Positions 18,958 to 27,930 of a stretch of DNA of 64,000 nt are shown piece after piece (positions within the stretch are counted from its first letter, which is position 1; each line of letters begins with the position of its first letter). This DNA comes from Bin80 sp026708685 (GTDB lineage: Bacteria > Bacteroidota > Rhodothermia > Rhodothermales > Bin80), in assembly GCA_965200955.1 (NCBI GenBank), contig OZ241742.1, positions 620,001-684,000 on the forward strand, read 5' to 3'. Under the pieces are notes generated by a model. The model did no database searches and was not told the DNA's origin. It saw only the letters and a program-made list of their open reading frames with translations. The position numbers and the translations under genes are program-made.

Positions 18958-19216
18958 GACTAATAGGATTTTTGCACTTTCAGGATAGAGTCCATCGGAT
19001 TTTCTAAATTACCGTCTTATGTTGCCCCATATCAGATACTCAAACGCTAGCATAGTTGGATGATACTGACAGGATTTGGATCTTCACAAATCATAGAATC
19101 TTCTCAATCAAATACACACTCCAAAGTTGTTAGGATACACTCATTAAAATATTTCTGGCGGATCAACAAGGTGAAAGATGATTGGGAGTGCTACAAGGAA
19201 CGAAAAGCATTTGATG

Positions 19217-22200
19217 TCAGAGCCGTCCATTCCAGTTCTTGTAATGATGGAGTACACCAAAGAGTCGATCTTCATAATTCCAGCCATCACGAAATGTCTC
19301 AAAAATGTGAATAAGCTGAGGTTCAGTAAGCCCATACAGGTGAGCGACGACTGCATCTAACTCATGGATGTGGGCTTTCTTGTTGGATTCTTCCAGTGGA
19401 CCATACTTCACTCCAACTTTTCCAGCCCAATCTGAAAATCGTTCATCAGGGCATGCCAGCCTTCCCGACAATTCAACCACACGTTTCCAGAGTGGATTGT
19501 CTCGTGTAGGATGTGGTACAGGAAACGGGTTGATTACGAAATAAGTGAGATGAGTTTCTACAAACCTTCGGGCATACCAATCTAATGGGATTGATGCAAG
19601 AACTCCAAGCAGGAAAGCCTGATCCTTTTCATCTCCCTGAGGCCATAGAAAATATGGTCCTGCATCAGTAATAAAAACATTCGGTGGTACCAGTGCAACA
19701 ACTACCGTCCGTTTGTCAGTACTCCGTGCAACATCCCGAAAGGCGATTCGAGGCTGATGGCATGGAAGAGTTTCGGGGTTTAACCGATGTTCTTCTGAGA
19801 ACTCTGAATGAACACTGCGGCGATTTTTTCCTCCTCGTTTACGCTTTGTGAATAAAAAATCAAAAACCTTCTCAGGATCTGCCCATGCATAGTAGATTCC
19901 AGTATCTGGTGTCCACAAATCAAAAGAAGCCCCCTTGTATACTGGCCAAAACCCATCAGGACATTCTTGGTTTACCAGATCCATAAGGAATTTATTATTA
20001 GCGGAATCTAATTCTCGGTCAGGGCGTGCCCTCCATAGGCCCATAGCCTTCATATCCAGTCGAGGAGATTTACGGAGCTGAGCAAATACTTCAACTGAAT
20101 CTGATGAAGGCAAAAGGGGAAGTGTAACAGTATCATTCCATGTCTTTATCTCGTCAAAAGTAAAAGTTACTGGAGTTGTACTTCCCATAAAATCATTCAA
20201 CGAATAATATGGTCCTTTCAGAGAGATTGATTTTTCATTAGGTTTGCCATGAGATGCACATAAAAGGGCAATAGTGTATTGTGGAGTTACTGTATCAAAA
20301 ATCCAGCCCCTACGATTCTTCAAAGCAACAACTTCCGCTTTTTTAGATTCGGAAAACATCACTCTCCGAAACTCGGAAGTTCCTTTGGTTGCAAAAGCAC
20401 TACGCGGCAAAACAACACCTAACTGCCCTCCGTTCCTACATAAAATCTTCCAAAAACGCCAACAGAAAGCTTTGTAGAGATCTGGGTCACCTGTTCCAAT
20501 TCCAGGGTAATCACCACTCATTAAGGCTTTTCTGAATTGATTGGTGTCTTGTACCTCAAGTTCATATAATTTGACCAAATCCGGGCGTGCATTGCGGAGA
20601 TGTGCTTTTTCAGCCTCTTGTTCACGCTGAGACTTTCCACGCAATCCTGGATAATGTCTTGCCCAAAAAGCATCCTCTTCCACTTTGACATTCTCCCACG
20701 GTGGATTACCAAGAATTACATCAAACCCAGCACGATCTCTGAGAAACACTTCTGGAAAGGCAATTGGAAAATGAATCGCAGTTAGAGGTTCTAAGGCATC
20801 TCTTGAGGCATTCAGTGCCTGATGAACCTTAGGATTACTTACATCAAGAGAATCTGAAAACTCCTCCCATTCGTCAAGAACTTCCGTAATGGATGAATCA
20901 TCAACGATGGGAGCAGATGTGAGTAAATCGCATAAGGTTTTTGTGCTTTGTAGCGAAGCACGAACATCATCTTGTGCAGTACGGGCCTCTTCAATATCTT
21001 TGAGTGTGGAATCGTTACTGTTCGCTAAACGCCGAAGCGGTTTCTCCGCTTTGCCAAGTAATTTCTGAGGATCAAGATTAAATAAAGGGGCAGAAGTTTT
21101 CTGAAACGCATCTCGTATTTCTGCAATCGTTCCCATGCCAACCAAGGCATTTCCTTGGATCAAAGTTCGGTCAAGGAAGGATAAGGGCAGTCCGGGTACA
21201 AAGGTATGGATCCACACGGCAAGTCGTGCAAGTTGTACTGCAAGGGGGTTGATGTCTACTCCGTATATACATCGGCGTGCAATCAGTCGGCGAAGAAGTT
21301 GGCTGTTTTCAATCGGTTCACTTCCACTGACTTCACTCATCGTTTCCATCGCAATTGAACGCAATTGTGTCAGCTCATTCATGACTCTGGGAAGCTGACG
21401 CTTAGAGAAGACATAATCTCCCATCATCTGCTCCATCAAATCAATCGAACTGATGAGAAAATGACCTGACCCCATCGCAATATCTGCAACACGAAAATCA
21501 AAAAATGCCTCACCCGCATCCGCATCGTCCATCGCATCCAGACGTTCCAAATGGTCCTTTAAGGCTGGCTTCAAAGCTCCCTCAAGAAGATGGTCTACGA
21601 TAAACGATTTGGTATAATAGCTCCCCGATGATTTTCTCGCTCCAGAACGATTGTGCAGATAAACCTCTCCCGCTTGAATCACCGCAGTTTCTCCATCTTT
21701 AGCAGGAACGTAAACCTCATTGTTTTTATGCTTTTTAAGCACGAGGTCCATTTCTGCCATGGCAAGCCCTGATTCCAGAAGGCCTTCGTAAATGGTACCA
21801 AACTCTCGGACTCCCAACGAACGAAAATCGACATTCCCATATCCCTCGGCGGTTCGTGATACAAGCAAATCTCGCAATACGGTCTCAAAGCATTGGTTGG
21901 GTAGGGTGATTTTGGACAGTTCAGCTCCAACCTTAGAAATTGCCTCATTATCAGAAAACAATGCACCCCCATATGCAGGTACCCCCCACTCTATGTTTCC
22001 TTTGGCTACGGCTTCAAAAAGATCAACGGTTTCCCGCCAGTGCGTAAACCCTTCGGCGATAGGGACATTCTCTATTTCAGCATCGGTGAGTTCTATGGCT
22101 TTGATCGTCAAAGAGCGACGGAAATAAGCATCATTATGCTCATAAGGAAGCAGATTGCGATCTTCTGCATAAGCGATAAAGAGGAGTCGGAACAGCACCG

Positions 22201-23260
22201 TCAGTGCCATTTCGTAGGTCACAGCAAGCTCTTCTACATCGGGATTGGTGATCCCACGAGCTTCGGCAATTCCTTTTGCCAGAACTGGAATTACATGCTC
22301 ATAAATGCGTTCTCTGAGTCGTTTGGCAAGATCACCAGCATAGCGGGTGGAGTCTTCTAAAAGTTGATGGAGGCTTCCCCCATCTGTCAAAGCTTCGGCA
22401 GAGTAAAGTAGCCAGAGATAATGGAGATGATCATCCGAAAGTAGCCAAGGTTGACATTCAATATAGGTTTCTGTGCGACCTCGTCGACCCACTCCAACAT
22501 TCAGGTCATTCGCATAGAGACGAATTCGGTTGCCTTGAGTAAAGATAATCCACTTCAGACCTTCTTTATCAGCCCTTCGGAACGCGTAGTTCACAGGAGA
22601 ATCATGATCAAATCGCCCCCCAGTGAACTCAATGGATTCCTGCTCCTGCAACATCACAGCAAGAGCCGTTCTATGATCATTGCTTCTAAGAACACTGGTG
22701 AGACTATCCAACCTCTCGACCGAAAAACCAAGTGCTTCCAATAGATCTTTCCCTTGAAGGCCCACCGTCGTTTGTGCCTTACGGTGTGCCTCTTTACGAT
22801 CGGATCGTAGAGGAACCCCTTTTTCTAATTCATGCAGAGCTAAAAGACCTTCGTTCTTAATTCCGGGAAGAGAAGTGCGAAAGGAAGACAACGTATGAGA
22901 AAGAAGACTTAGAGCATCGTGGCGATCAGGTTGATCCAGTAGCTCCTTACATAATCGTTCAACTTGTCCAATATTTAAATCATGATAGATGGGTGGCTCC
23001 TCGCCCGAGGCACCGCATAAAGTTGCCTTGCCTGAATGTAGAATCACGAAAATGAGGGGACAGGCTCGTCCACCTTTTCGATCTTTCCACACCTTTCTGA
23101 TATCCCCGTTACTCAATTTTCTCATGGCATGAGCAACGGTGACCTCTAACGCAAGAGTTCCATGACCAAGAAATAGCCCCCCTTGTTGGAGTTGATACCC
23201 CTCAAGCGGTGACCAACTTCGCGGCCTTAGATCAGACAGAAATGCAGTGTGGTCACTCAT
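19217..23260 (-). CDS. Eco57I-like N6-adenine DNA methyltransferase / candidate type IIG restriction-modification protein
   Basis: A 1347-residue protein with a gamma-class N6-adenine methyltransferase core. SAM-binding motif I is IAMGSGHFLIS (about residues 593-603) and catalytic motif IV is GNPPWENVK (about 849-857). The roughly 250 residues between them contain a helical insertion. The N-terminal 400 residues have the WIIFTQGNRIRLYAND element seen before the methylase in Eco57I-type and other single-chain restriction enzymes. I cannot identify a clear PD-(D/E)XK nuclease motif there. The C-terminal 450 residues likely recognise the target (IAFRDVARSTDKRTVVVALVP). No specificity subunit, BREX, DISARM or helicase gene adjoins it. 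It is therefore either a self-contained type IIG/IIL-like enzyme or an orphan methylase. Confidence 0.8.
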   Translation of the reverse strand: MSDHTAFLSDLRPRSWSPLEGYQLQQGGLFLGHGTLALEVTVAHAMRKLSNGDIRKVWKDRKGGRACPLIFVILHSGKATLCGASGEEPPIYHDLNIGQVERLCKELLDQPDRHDALSLLSHTLSSFRTSLPGIKNEGLLALHELEKGVPLRSDRKEAHRKAQTTVGLQGKDLLEALGFSVERLDSLTSVLRSNDHRTALAVMLQEQESIEFTGGRFDHDSPVNYAFRRADKEGLKWIIFTQGNRIRLYANDLNVGVGRRGRTETYIECQPWLLSDDHLHYLWLLYSAEALTDGGSLHQLLEDSTRYAGDLAKRLRERIYEHVIPVLAKGIAEARGITNPDVEELAVTYEMALTVLFRLLFIAYAEDRNLLPYEHNDAYFRRSLTIKAIELTDAEIENVPIAEGFTHWRETVDLFEAVAKGNIEWGVPAYGGALFSDNEAISKVGAELSKITLPNQCFETVLRDLLVSRTAEGYGNVDFRSLGVREFGTIYEGLLESGLAMAEMDLVLKKHKNNEVYVPAKDGETAVIQAGEVYLHNRSGARKSSGSYYTKSFIVDHLLEGALKPALKDHLERLDAMDDADAGEAFFDFRVADIAMGSGHFLISSIDLMEQMMGDYVFSKRQLPRVMNELTQLRSIAMETMSEVSGSEPIENSQLLRRLIARRCIYGVDINPLAVQLARLAVWIHTFVPGLPLSFLDRTLIQGNALVGMGTIAEIRDAFQKTSAPLFNLDPQKLLGKAEKPLRRLANSNDSTLKDIEEARTAQDDVRASLQSTKTLCDLLTSAPIVDDSSITEVLDEWEEFSDSLDVSNPKVHQALNASRDALEPLTAIHFPIAFPEVFLRDRAGFDVILGNPPWENVKVEEDAFWARHYPGLRGKSQREQEAEKAHLRNARPDLVKLYELEVQDTNQFRKALMSGDYPGIGTGDPDLYKAFCWRFWKILCRNGGQLGVVLPRSAFATKGTSEFRRVMFSESKKAEVVALKNRRGWIFDTVTPQYTIALLCASHGKPNEKSISLKGPYYSLNDFMGSTTPVTFTFDEIKTWNDTVTLPLLPSSDSVEVFAQLRKSPRLDMKAMGLWRARPDRELDSANNKFLMDLVNQECPDGFWPVYKGASFDLWTPDTGIYYAWADPEKVFDFLFTKRKRGGKNRRSVHSEFSEEHRLNPETLPCHQPRIAFRDVARSTDKRTVVVALVPPNVFITDAGPYFLWPQGDEKDQAFLLGVLASIPLDWYARRFVETHLTYFVINPFPVPHPTRDNPLWKRVVELSGRLACPDERFSDWAGKVGVKYGPLEESNKKAHIHELDAVVAHLYGLTEPQLIHIFETFRDGWNYEDRLFGVLHHYKNWNGRL

Positions 23261-23459
23261 GATGATCTATGAATGAACTGTCCTTAGAAGAACGAAAATC
23301 ACTCTCCCAAAGGATAATGTTTACAAAAGTTGTTTTACGAATGATAACGATCAGAAACCAGAAAAATAAGATAGATCACGGTAAGGAAACACGTAAGAAA
23401 AGAGAGTATCTCGGAGCGGAGCTTAAATACTCAATTATCAACCAGTCTAACATTTTTCC

Positions 23460-25061
23460 CTACCAGAAAATTACGTACAAAGCTGCAGTAATTGCAAGGA
23501 TAGCAAAGGATAGAATAGCAAATAATGGATCGGTCTGAATGATACTTCGACTGATTTTGATGGCTTTTGAACTATCCTTTCCCTTAGCTTCAATCAGTGA
23601 AACAATCACAATCAAAGCCACCGAAATCACAAACACCCATCCCATCCGATCCAAAAATGGCATTCCCGGCAAAACCCACTTGATGAGTGCAGATAGCGGA
23701 ATACTCAGGATTGCAGAAATCAAAGCTGCATTGGGAGTTGATTTTTTCCAAAACAGCCCCAAAACAAAAATTGCAAGAACGCCGGGGCTAACAAACCCAG
23801 TGTACTCCTGAATATATTGGAAGACCTGATCAAGGGAAGCCAACTGAGGGGCAAGAATCACTGCAATCGTCATGCTCACCAAGGCTACAATCCTTCCTGT
23901 ACGCACCAGATCTTGTTGACTTGCATTGGGGCGAATGTAGTTGCGGTACAAGTCCATCGTAAAGATGGTACTGGTACTATTCATCATTGAGGCTAATGAT
24001 GAGACGATGGCGGCAATCAAGGCCGCGAATGTAAGGCCTTTAAGTCCTGGACTTACATAAGCATTCAGTAGCCATGGGTAGGCTTCATCGGCTGTTCCGA
24101 TGGGTGCTTCCAGTGCATAAGCCACAATGCCAGGGACAACAACAATTAAGGGTAAGAGGAGCTTCAGAAAGCCAGCAAATGCAACTCCTCGTTGGGCTTC
24201 TTTGAGAGACGGAGCAGCCAAGGTTCGTTGAATAATGTACTGATTACAGCCCCAATAGAATAGATTTGCAACCCACATCCCGCCTACAAGAACTCCTATG
24301 CCCGGTAGTAACTCCCATGCATCCTGTTGCATTCCACCATCATCGGTATATATCAATTCGCCGGGTTGGAGAATCATATTGAAACGATCGGGAACTTCAC
24401 TAAGAAGTTTGGAAAAGCCAGCAATCACTCCTTCCCCACCGCTGTATGCGTTCAATGCAAGAACTGTGGTTAATAAGCCTCCACCGATGAGAAAACATAC
24501 TTGAACAACATCGGTCCATGCGACTGCTTTTAAACCTCCATAAACACTGTACACTGTAGCAAAAATAGCTAACGCAAGAACGCCTTGCCATAACGCTATT
24601 CCCATGATTCCCTTTAAAGCAAGAGCACCAAGGTAGACAACAGATGTGAGGTTTACAAATACGTAGACGAGTAACCAAAAAACGGCTAAAAGAGTTCGGA
24701 CTCGTCCATCATATCGAGTCTCAAGAAACTGAGGCATCGTATAGATGCCTTTCTTCAAGTAGATGGGAATGAAGAGCCATGCAACCAGAAGCAATGTAAT
24801 GGCAGCCATCCACTCATAGGTGGCAATCGCCAGCCCCAGTCGGAAACCAGAGCCAGACATTCCAATGAACTGCTCTGCCGAAATGTTAGAGGCGATCAGA
24901 GAGGCACCGATCGCCCACCAAGGCAATGATTTACTCGCAAGAAAATAATCTTCGGCATCTCTAACTTGCCCTTTTTTTCCGCGGGATACCCACAGTCCCA
25001 AAGTCACAATTAGAAGGCAGTAGCCCCCGAAGACAACATAATCAATTAGAGCTAACTGCAT
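23460..25061 (-). CDS. Sodium/solute symporter (SSS family, SGLT-like)
   Basis: A 533-residue integral membrane protein with about 14 hydrophobic segments. The N-terminus (IDYVVFGGYCLLIVTLGLWV) and the DAEDYFLASKSLPWWAIGASLIASNISAEQFIGMSGSG region are characteristic of the sodium-coupled sugar-type branch of the SSS family. Unusual polar stretches are few and the gene looks intact. Substrate prediction is not possible from context: the downstream gene is the large methylase and the upstream gene an ATPase. Confidence 0.9.
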   Translation of the reverse strand: MQLALIDYVVFGGYCLLIVTLGLWVSRGKKGQVRDAEDYFLASKSLPWWAIGASLIASNISAEQFIGMSGSGFRLGLAIATYEWMAAITLLLVAWLFIPIYLKKGIYTMPQFLETRYDGRVRTLLAVFWLLVYVFVNLTSVVYLGALALKGIMGIALWQGVLALAIFATVYSVYGGLKAVAWTDVVQVCFLIGGGLLTTVLALNAYSGGEGVIAGFSKLLSEVPDRFNMILQPGELIYTDDGGMQQDAWELLPGIGVLVGGMWVANLFYWGCNQYIIQRTLAAPSLKEAQRGVAFAGFLKLLLPLIVVVPGIVAYALEAPIGTADEAYPWLLNAYVSPGLKGLTFAALIAAIVSSLASMMNSTSTIFTMDLYRNYIRPNASQQDLVRTGRIVALVSMTIAVILAPQLASLDQVFQYIQEYTGFVSPGVLAIFVLGLFWKKSTPNAALISAILSIPLSALIKWVLPGMPFLDRMGWVFVISVALIVIVSLIEAKGKDSSKAIKISRSIIQTDPLFAILSFAILAITAALYVIFW

Positions 25062-25253
25062 GTAATCAATGTTTGATTTTCAAAGTAGATCTCCTAATTT
25101 AGGACAAATTGCGTTCATAAGATACGTTTAAGAAAATGAAGATTAAGAAAACGGTCAAGATTGAGTAAATGTACACCAATCGTTCCAACATCATTAACCA
25201 TCCCTACTATTCTAGATCCTGCCACTTTTCTGGTCTTTCTTATCACACCTGAT

Positions 25254-26489
25254 TTATCGTCTTTTTTGGGGCGGAATCAATTCTTGTTTCGACTTGGCAG
25301 GTAGATCATTTCGATCTCCATGACTCTCTTTAGATGTATTATTGCCTTTAACATATGCATCCACGAGCCAAGTGTGGAAAGATGGAAGAGGAACACAGTA
25401 TCCATCTTCCCCTTTCACCGCAATCACCCCCTTCTCCAACAACCGGTCAAAAAGATTTTTTGCCTCTGCTTCTCCATAAATTTTTGAAAGGAGTGATAGA
25501 ATATCTAAACGATCAAAAGCAACGCCTGCGGGGTATTCAGAAATGGCTTCGGCTACATGTTTCACCTCGTCAACATAAAAACTTTTAACACGTTGCCTGT
25601 AGTATTGGATTCGCCCCTTCATTCCTTTTTCCATGACTTCCATCAACCCCTTGGAGGTCATGATTCCACCGTTTTCTTTCAGATATTCGCTGGCTCGTAT
25701 CGCATACGAATGTACGTGTCGCGGCCACCGATATGTCTCTTCTTCAATCGCATCAATCCATTCGGTTGGGTCCCCCTTTGCCATTCCATCTTTGACAATC
25801 CAATCGTGAATGACCGCACGAGCAGACTTTTCACTCAACTCACCCAGTTCAATGGTGTTGCCTTCACCAAACCTTGATATATCCAATGCTTCTAAAGCTG
25901 GTAGTGTTGTTCCGAGTCCAGCGGTAAGTAGGACAATGGGTCGTCCGATCTTTCCATTATGGATTAGTTCAAGCAATTCCAGCATATCTGATTCATAATC
26001 AGGTGGGGGAACATTCTCATTACCCAGAGCTTGGGCTTCATCAAGGAGTAACAGAAGAGGCTTGCCTTGATCCGCCAGCACACTCTTAACAGCTCGTCGA
26101 TTACGAGTACGCTTTCGCATCCATGTATAGATCCCTTTAAGCCCAACCTGATGGACACTTTCAGATCCCGAGTATTTATGATCATGTCCTAGTGAGTTGA
26201 GCATTTTTTCAGGATCCCAAAGGGCCCCAACTCCTATATAAACGCTAACCCAATCCTCATTGATAGCAATTTTTTTGCACTCATCAAGTAGGGCTGACTT
26301 CCCTGAGCCAGGTGCACCGTATATAAGGTAAATCGTACCCTTTCTGGATGCTTGGACGTATGACAGGATTTTCCGAAAATCTGTCAAAATATCTAAGCGC
26401 CCATGAAAATAGGGGGTCGCCCCTCGATCAATCGCTCCAGATCTAAACTCTATGTTCCCCTTCTTTGCCATGAAATTGACTTTTGACAT
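25254..26489 (-). CDS. AAA/Orc1-Cdc6-like ATPase of unassigned function (paralogue 2)
   Basis: A 411-residue homologue of the ATPase at 8837-10018. Walker A is GAPGSGKS (residues 58-65) and Walker B LLLLLDEAQ (144-152). The shared family blocks are YFHGR (27-31), SRFGEGNTIELGEL, SARAVIHDWI, EWIDAIEEET, RWPRHVHSYA and QYYRQR. The tail is basic and low in complexity (KSKQELIPPQKRR). The ATG at 26489 is preferred over a TTG at 26498. An IS630 element lies only about 65 bases upstream and probably separates it from its original promoter. The function is unknown. Confidence 0.78.
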   Translation of the reverse strand: MSKVNFMAKKGNIEFRSGAIDRGATPYFHGRLDILTDFRKILSYVQASRKGTIYLIYGAPGSGKSALLDECKKIAINEDWVSVYIGVGALWDPEKMLNSLGHDHKYSGSESVHQVGLKGIYTWMRKRTRNRRAVKSVLADQGKPLLLLLDEAQALGNENVPPPDYESDMLELLELIHNGKIGRPIVLLTAGLGTTLPALEALDISRFGEGNTIELGELSEKSARAVIHDWIVKDGMAKGDPTEWIDAIEEETYRWPRHVHSYAIRASEYLKENGGIMTSKGLMEVMEKGMKGRIQYYRQRVKSFYVDEVKHVAEAISEYPAGVAFDRLDILSLLSKIYGEAEAKNLFDRLLEKGVIAVKGEDGYCVPLPSFHTWLVDAYVKGNNTSKESHGDRNDLPAKSKQELIPPQKRR

Positions 26490-26554
26490 GTGCAACAATT
26501 ACAATATCAACCCTCCATATTCTATATGGTTTCACGTCGTGTGAACCTCCAAAA

Positions 26555-27667
26555 CTAGTGTTCCACACCGTTAATTCGTATACAGTAAGATTTGATGGAT
26601 TCTAAGATTTCATCCGCTGACTTAGTCCACACAAACGGCTTCGGATTCTCATTGTAAATCTTCAGATAATCCGTAATTGCATCTTCTAATTCTTTCGTAC
26701 TACGGTGGGTACTTCGTCGAATATAGTCATTGGTAATGGTTGCAAAAAATCGTTCAACAAGATTGATCCAAGAGGAACTCGTTGGTGTAAAGTGAAGATG
26801 GAATCGTGGACGACGCAGTAGCCAGTTATGGATGAGTGCGGTTTTATGGGTACTGTAGTTATCCAGTACAAGATGAATTTCCTGATCCTCGGGGACGGAT
26901 TTGTCAATCACTCGTAAGAATTTCAAAAACTCTGTCGATCGGTGGCGGCGATAGCATTTCCCAATCACTTCACCAGTTGCTACATTCAGAGCTGCAAATA
27001 AAGATGTCGTTCCATGACGTTTGTAATCATGGGTGCGTTGCTCTGGGAGACCTGGTTGAAGAGGCAGGATAGGTTGGGTCCGATCCAAGGCTTGAATTTG
27101 TGATTTTTCGTCTACACATAGCACCACAGCCCGCTCTGGGGGTGCCATGTACAATCCAACAATATCCCGCACTTTCTCAACAAAGAGTGGATCCGTTGAC
27201 AATTTAAAGGTTTCTATGAGGTGTGGTTTGAGTCCAAATGCCCGCCAAATACGCCCTACGGTTGTCATACTCACTCCCGTAGCCTCTGACATTTTGCTCC
27301 TACTCCAGTGCGTTGCATTCTTGGGAATGGATTCCAATGTCTTTACAACGACCTCTTCTACTACGTCATCGGATACCGTTCGGGGTTTCCCAGAACGGGG
27401 TAAATCAATCAGTCCATCACAACCATTGTCCAGAAAACGACGGCGCCATTTACCCACGGTTGCCCGTGAAATATCTAATTGGTCAGCCACGATTTGATCA
27501 CTGAGCCCCTCCGATGATGCTATAATAATCTTTGCACGTAATGCAAGAGATTGTGATATTTTTCTGCGGCGGACCCAACGTTGTAAATCTGCACGCTCTG
27601 AATCAGTAAGTTCAGGAATTGTACGAGTATGATGGTTTGGCATCATGAAAATGTTTAGTTCAGACAT
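26555..27667 (-). CDS. IS630-family transposase
   Basis: A 370-residue transposase. Two N-terminal helix-turn-helix regions (SDQIVADQLDISRATVGKWR and EATGVSMTTVGRIWRAFG) are followed by the DDE domain: VLCVDEKSQIQALDRTQP (first Asp), LVLDNYSTHKT (second Asp), TPTSSSWINLVERFFATI (Glu). These are typical of IS630 elements carrying one full-length transposase rather than two overlapping frames. The stop codon TAG falls inside the terminal inverted repeat. It appears intact. Confidence 0.94.
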   Translation of the reverse strand: MSELNIFMMPNHHTRTIPELTDSERADLQRWVRRRKISQSLALRAKIIIASSEGLSDQIVADQLDISRATVGKWRRRFLDNGCDGLIDLPRSGKPRTVSDDVVEEVVVKTLESIPKNATHWSRSKMSEATGVSMTTVGRIWRAFGLKPHLIETFKLSTDPLFVEKVRDIVGLYMAPPERAVVLCVDEKSQIQALDRTQPILPLQPGLPEQRTHDYKRHGTTSLFAALNVATGEVIGKCYRRHRSTEFLKFLRVIDKSVPEDQEIHLVLDNYSTHKTALIHNWLLRRPRFHLHFTPTSSSWINLVERFFATITNDYIRRSTHRSTKELEDAITDYLKIYNENPKPFVWTKSADEILESIKSYCIRINGVEH

Positions 27668-27718
27668 AATATACTACAAAAATTTTTACTGATCACGAAT
27701 TAACGGTGTGGCACACTA
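26556..27718. mobile_element. IS630-family insertion sequence
   Basis: TA at 26556-26557 and 27717-27718 marks the target dinucleotide duplication expected for IS630, with 1159 bp between. The terminal inverted repeats are about 34 bp with few mismatches. The left end reads GTGTTCCACACCGTTAATTC and the right end, on the other strand, GTGTGCCACACCGTTAATTC. It is inserted just upstream of the ATPase gene starting at 26489. Confidence 0.92.
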
Positions 27719-27930
27719 GTCACCATTCGGTCATGCAAAAGCATGGTAAATCGCAGTGTACAATGTATGATGTATGCAAGACTTCAAATTTTGGAAATTA
27801 GATGCTTAATTGTATCTCAGAACAAATATGTCTAATGGTTCATCATCTTGAGATTTCAGCACTAAAGTTGGACTCTTTGTTCATCAAATTGTTACTATCA
27901 TCGTACCTTTCCCAATACCCTATTCTATCA

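Noticed and set aside
19217..23260. BREX PglX or DISARM methylase
   Set aside because: No BREX or DISARM partner genes (BrxL, PglZ, DrmA/B and so on) lie nearby, and the motif spacing does not let me assign either subtype.
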